A DNA stretch of 64,000 bases from NCBI RefSeq assembly GCF_002001205.1, contig NZ_MUNZ01000101.1, positions 62,001 to 126,000 of the forward strand, given 5' to 3'. Both the position numbers and the translations under genes were made by a program. Each line of letters opens with the position of its first letter. Within the stretch, counting starts at the first letter, position 1. Source of the DNA: Hydrogenophaga sp. A37. GTDB lineage: Bacteria; Pseudomonadota; Gammaproteobacteria; Burkholderiales; Burkholderiaceae_C. The notes beneath the pieces were generated by a model. That model was not told where the DNA came from. It did no database searches and saw only the letters and a list, made by a program, of their open reading frames with translations. Positions 61,589-64,000 of the stretch are shown here, in pieces.

Positions 61589-62968
61589 GTGAGTCACGCC
61601 ATTTCCGACGAATTGCTCAAGCGGTTCGATATCCCTGGACCGCGCTATACCTCGTACCCGACGGCTGATCGGTTTGTTGAGGCATTCACCGAGTCCGACT
61701 ACGTGCAGGCCCTGGAGCAGCGTCGAGCGGGTTCGATGGCTTTGCCGCTGTCGCTTTATGTGCATGTGCCGTTTTGCGAGTCGGTGTGTTACTACTGCGC
61801 CTGCAACAAGGTGATCACCAAGCACCACGAGAAGGCGGCTGAGTACCTGCGTTACCTGTCCCGTGAAGTGGAGCTGCAGGTGGCCCATTTTGGCAAGGGG
61901 CACAGCGTGTCGCAACTGCACCTGGGTGGCGGCACGCCCACATTCCTGTCGGATGGCGAGCTCGAAGACCTGATGGCGATGATTCGCCGCAACTTCACGC
62001 TGGTGCCCGGCGGAGAGTATTCGATTGAAGTGGACCCCCGCACAGTGACAGGCCAGCGCTTGCAGACCTTGGCGCGCCTGGGTTTCAATCGTTTGAGCTT
62101 TGGCGTGCAGGACTTCGATCCCGCGGTGCAGAAGGCCGTGCACCGTGTCCAGCCAGCCGAACAGGTGTTTGAACTGGTGGAGACCGCCCGCAAAATCGGC
62201 TTCGAGTCGGTGAATGTGGACCTGATCTACGGCCTGCCGCTGCAAACCCCTGAGTCGTTTGCTCGCACGCTGGCGCAGGTCAACCAACTGCGCCCGGACC
62301 GCATTGCACTGTACGCCTATGCCCATCTTCCTTCGCGCTTCAAACCGCAGCGCCGAATCGTCGCGGCGGAATTGCCCAGCCCCGGGGACAAGCTGTCCAT
62401 GCTCTCAGCTTCGCTGGATGCGTTGAGCGAAGCAGGCTATGTGTATGTCGGAATGGACCACTTTGCGCTTCCGACCGATGCGCTGGCGGTGGCCAAGCGG
62501 CAGGGGCGCCTGCACCGCAACTTCCAGGGCTACAGCACGCAGCCCGACTGCGACCTCATTGCTTTGGGTGTGTCGGCCATCGGACGCATTGGCGCCACCT
62601 ACAGCCAGAACGCCAAGACACTCGAAGAGTATTACGACGCCCTGGACCAGGGTCGTTTGCCGATCATTCGTGGCCTCGCTCTCACGCGTGACGACCTGTT
62701 GCGCAGGTCCGTCATCATGTCCTTGATGTGTCAGGGGCAGTTGCAGTATGAGTCGATCAACCTGGGTCATCTCATCGACTGCAGGACGTACTTTGTGCGA
62801 GAACTTGAGTTGTTGGCCAGCTTCGCCGAGCAAGGGCTGGTGAGCATTGATGAATCGGGTGTGCAGGTGACGGCCACGGGCTGGTACCTGGTGCGCGCCA
62901 TTGCGATGGTGTTTGATAAAAACCTGCAAGTGGATCAGGACCGGGCTCGGTTCTCCAAGATCATCTGA
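61589..62968 (+). CDS. hemN: Oxygen-independent coproporphyrinogen III oxidase
   Basis: Radical SAM enzyme of haem synthesis used at low oxygen; 459 residues. The cluster motif is CESVCYYCACNK (about 59-70) with the next glycine-rich strand LHLGGGTPTFLSD (about 112). The N-terminus contains FDIPGPRYTSYPTA, a HemN hallmark. The GTG at 61589 follows TTGGAG at good spacing; a TTG two codons earlier is less likely. The FNR box fits anaerobic induction, complementing oxygen-dependent HemF elsewhere. Confidence 0.96.
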   Translation: MSHAISDELLKRFDIPGPRYTSYPTADRFVEAFTESDYVQALEQRRAGSMALPLSLYVHVPFCESVCYYCACNKVITKHHEKAAEYLRYLSREVELQVAHFGKGHSVSQLHLGGGTPTFLSDGELEDLMAMIRRNFTLVPGGEYSIEVDPRTVTGQRLQTLARLGFNRLSFGVQDFDPAVQKAVHRVQPAEQVFELVETARKIGFESVNVDLIYGLPLQTPESFARTLAQVNQLRPDRIALYAYAHLPSRFKPQRRIVAAELPSPGDKLSMLSASLDALSEAGYVYVGMDHFALPTDALAVAKRQGRLHRNFQGYSTQPDCDLIALGVSAIGRIGATYSQNAKTLEEYYDALDQGRLPIIRGLALTRDDLLRRSVIMSLMCQGQLQYESINLGHLIDCRTYFVRELELLASFAEQGLVSIDESGVQVTATGWYLVRAIAMVFDKNLQVDQDRARFSKII

Positions 62969-63086
62969 GGTGAAATGGTCGTCTGGTGCAGACGTTCATG
63001 CAGGCAAGAACTGCCAGGCGCAGGGCATGGGTGAGGCTTGTGGGGGCATCCGATGTCTCGTTCCACCTGCCTGCTAGAGTTCTCTA

Positions 63087-63758
63087 ATGCAGACTTCCAT
63101 GGCGATCACTGCCCTGTTCATGGGGCTGGCCGGTGGCCCGCACTGTGTGGCCATGTGCGGGGCTGCGTGCGCGGGTATCAGCCGCGCCGCTGGCGAGCAC
63201 AGCACGCAGGCGCTTTGGTCGTTTCAGGTCAGTCGCATGCTGGGCTACGCGCTCTTTGGTGCGTTCGCCGCTGGGTCGGTGCAAGGGCTGGCTTGGTTGG
63301 GCACCAACACCGCCGTCATTCGTCCGGTCTGGACGATGTTCCATGTGGCGGCGCTGTTCCTGGGTGCCGTGCTGATCTGGCAAGCAAGGCAACCCGCTTG
63401 GCTGGAAGGTCTGGGGCAAAGCGTCTGGCGCAAAGCGCGCCCCGTGCTCGGCCAACTGGGCAACAAGGCCCCGGTGGTGCTGGGTGTGGCTTGGGCCTTG
63501 ATGCCTTGCGGCTTGCTGTACTCGGCGTTGCTGGTTGCCTCGCTCTCGGCCAACGCGATGGAAGGCGCGCTCATCATGGCGCTGTTTTCGGCGGGCACTT
63601 CAATCTCCTTGACCGCCGGGCCCTGGCTCTTGCTGCGTTTGCGCGGCGGCCGTTCTGGCGCCTGGGGCATTCGCCTGGCGGGAATGGCGCTGGCGGCCAC
63701 TTCGGGCTGGGCGCTCTGGATGGGCATCACCAACCCCACCGGGCTGTGGTGTGCCTGA
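63087..63758 (+). CDS. SafE/TauE-type membrane protein with GxPHCxxMCG motif
   Basis: Inner-membrane protein of 223 residues with about six helices. The first helix carries GLAGGPHCVAMCGAACAG (about 14-31), a motif of the sulfite exporter TauE/SafE and cytochrome-biogenesis-like families, followed near residue 133 by GVAWALMPCGLLYSAL. The Cys and His residues suggest metal (probably copper) handling. Relatives often lie beside cbb3 oxidase genes, as here, so a role in copper supply is plausible but unproven. ATG at 63099 is an alternative start. Confidence 0.85.
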   Translation: MQTSMAITALFMGLAGGPHCVAMCGAACAGISRAAGEHSTQALWSFQVSRMLGYALFGAFAAGSVQGLAWLGTNTAVIRPVWTMFHVAALFLGAVLIWQARQPAWLEGLGQSVWRKARPVLGQLGNKAPVVLGVAWALMPCGLLYSALLVASLSANAMEGALIMALFSAGTSISLTAGPWLLLRLRGGRSGAWGIRLAGMALAATSGWALWMGITNPTGLWCA

Positions 63759-64000
63759 TCAGGGTTTTCGGCTGGGAAGGGTGGCAAGCACCAGGCCCAG
63801 AAGGGCGATGCCAAACGCCAAAAGCTGTATGGGCGCGAGCTGTTCGCCCATGAACAACACGCCGATGGTTGCGGCGCTGACGGGCAGCATGATGGAGAAC
63901 ACCCCGGCCCTCGATGCGGGGACGCTCTTCAGCCCGGTCATCCACAGCCACACCGTCCAGACGCTGGCGGCCAGAGCGTAAAACACCAGCAATCCCCCAC
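63759..64000 (-). CDS. DMT-family transporter (EamA), C-terminal part
   Basis: The C-terminal 80 residues of a gene that begins beyond the window. Three hydrophobic segments are visible; ASRAGVFSIMLPVSAATIGVLF followed by GEQLAPIQLLAFGIALLGLVLA is a typical last half of an EamA repeat. It ends LPSRKP just before the stop. No substrate can be given. It is convergent with the SafE-type gene. Confidence 0.85.
   Translation of the reverse strand, partial: GGLLVFYALAASVWTVWLWMTGLKSVPASRAGVFSIMLPVSAATIGVLFMGEQLAPIQLLAFGIALLGLVLATLPSRKP

Overview
The window is a high-GC chromosomal segment from a betaproteobacterium, most likely Burkholderiales/Comamonadaceae with a Hydrogenophaga-like gene set. 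This placement is inferred from gene content, not from a database search. Supporting features are two TctC/Bug-type binding proteins, an extracellular polyhydroxybutyrate (PHB) depolymerase, hpnC/D/E squalene genes, a tig-clpP-clpX-lon block and a ccoNOQP cbb3 oxidase cluster beside an FNR gene. I see no transposase, integrase, prophage, rRNA operon or CRISPR array. The only stretch with clearly different composition is a small low-GC insert at about 12.47-13.95 kb.

Layout. 0-3.1 kb: a tripartite tricarboxylate transporter operon (tctC, terminator, tctB, tctA). 3.2-12.3 kb: a sigma-54 activator, three 15-bp palindromes and a -24/-12 promoter. These precede an operon for a Liv-type ABC transporter that includes a secreted type 2 PHB depolymerase and ends with an alpha/beta hydrolase; it reads as a dedicated polyester degradation-and-uptake unit. 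12.5-13.8 kb: a two-gene low-GC module on the minus strand, a PLD-like protein followed by a small protein with a RHIM-like amyloid motif and a hydrophobic tail. It is a candidate defence or cell-death module. 14-22.2 kb: hemH, a HAD hydrolase, a GST and hpnE, hpnD and hpnC. The hpn genes are interrupted by a HiPIP gene, an FNR-type regulator with a CRP-like recognition helix and a sensorless histidine kinase. 22.4-26.7 kb: an RND efflux adaptor and pump.

26.9-33.7 kb: tRNA-Leu(TAG), the proteostasis block tig, clpP, clpX, lon, then a tRNA cluster Gly-Cys-Gly-Leu. 33.8-46.2 kb: housekeeping and metabolic genes: a conserved hypothetical, an MFS transporter, murI, a class I fumarase divergent from fumC, a YqhA-family protein, acs, a small cytochrome c, a Trp-rich small protein, ilvD and lgt. 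46.3-51.7 kb: a malonate utilisation operon: GntR regulator, malonyl-CoA decarboxylase, TctC-type receptor, crotonase-fold protein and malonyl-CoA synthetase. The regulator's start codon lies inside a large palindrome.

51.9-64 kb: a microaerobic respiration region: usp, ccoI, ccoS, ccoN, ccoO, ccoQ, ccoP, ccoG, a FixH-like gene, a small membrane protein, fnr, hemN and a SafE-type membrane protein. FNR-type boxes (TTGAY-N4-RTCAA) lie between usp and ccoI, before ccoN and before hemN. The local fnr gene probably controls the oxidase, its copper assembly factors and anaerobic haem synthesis. The window ends inside a DMT-family transporter gene.
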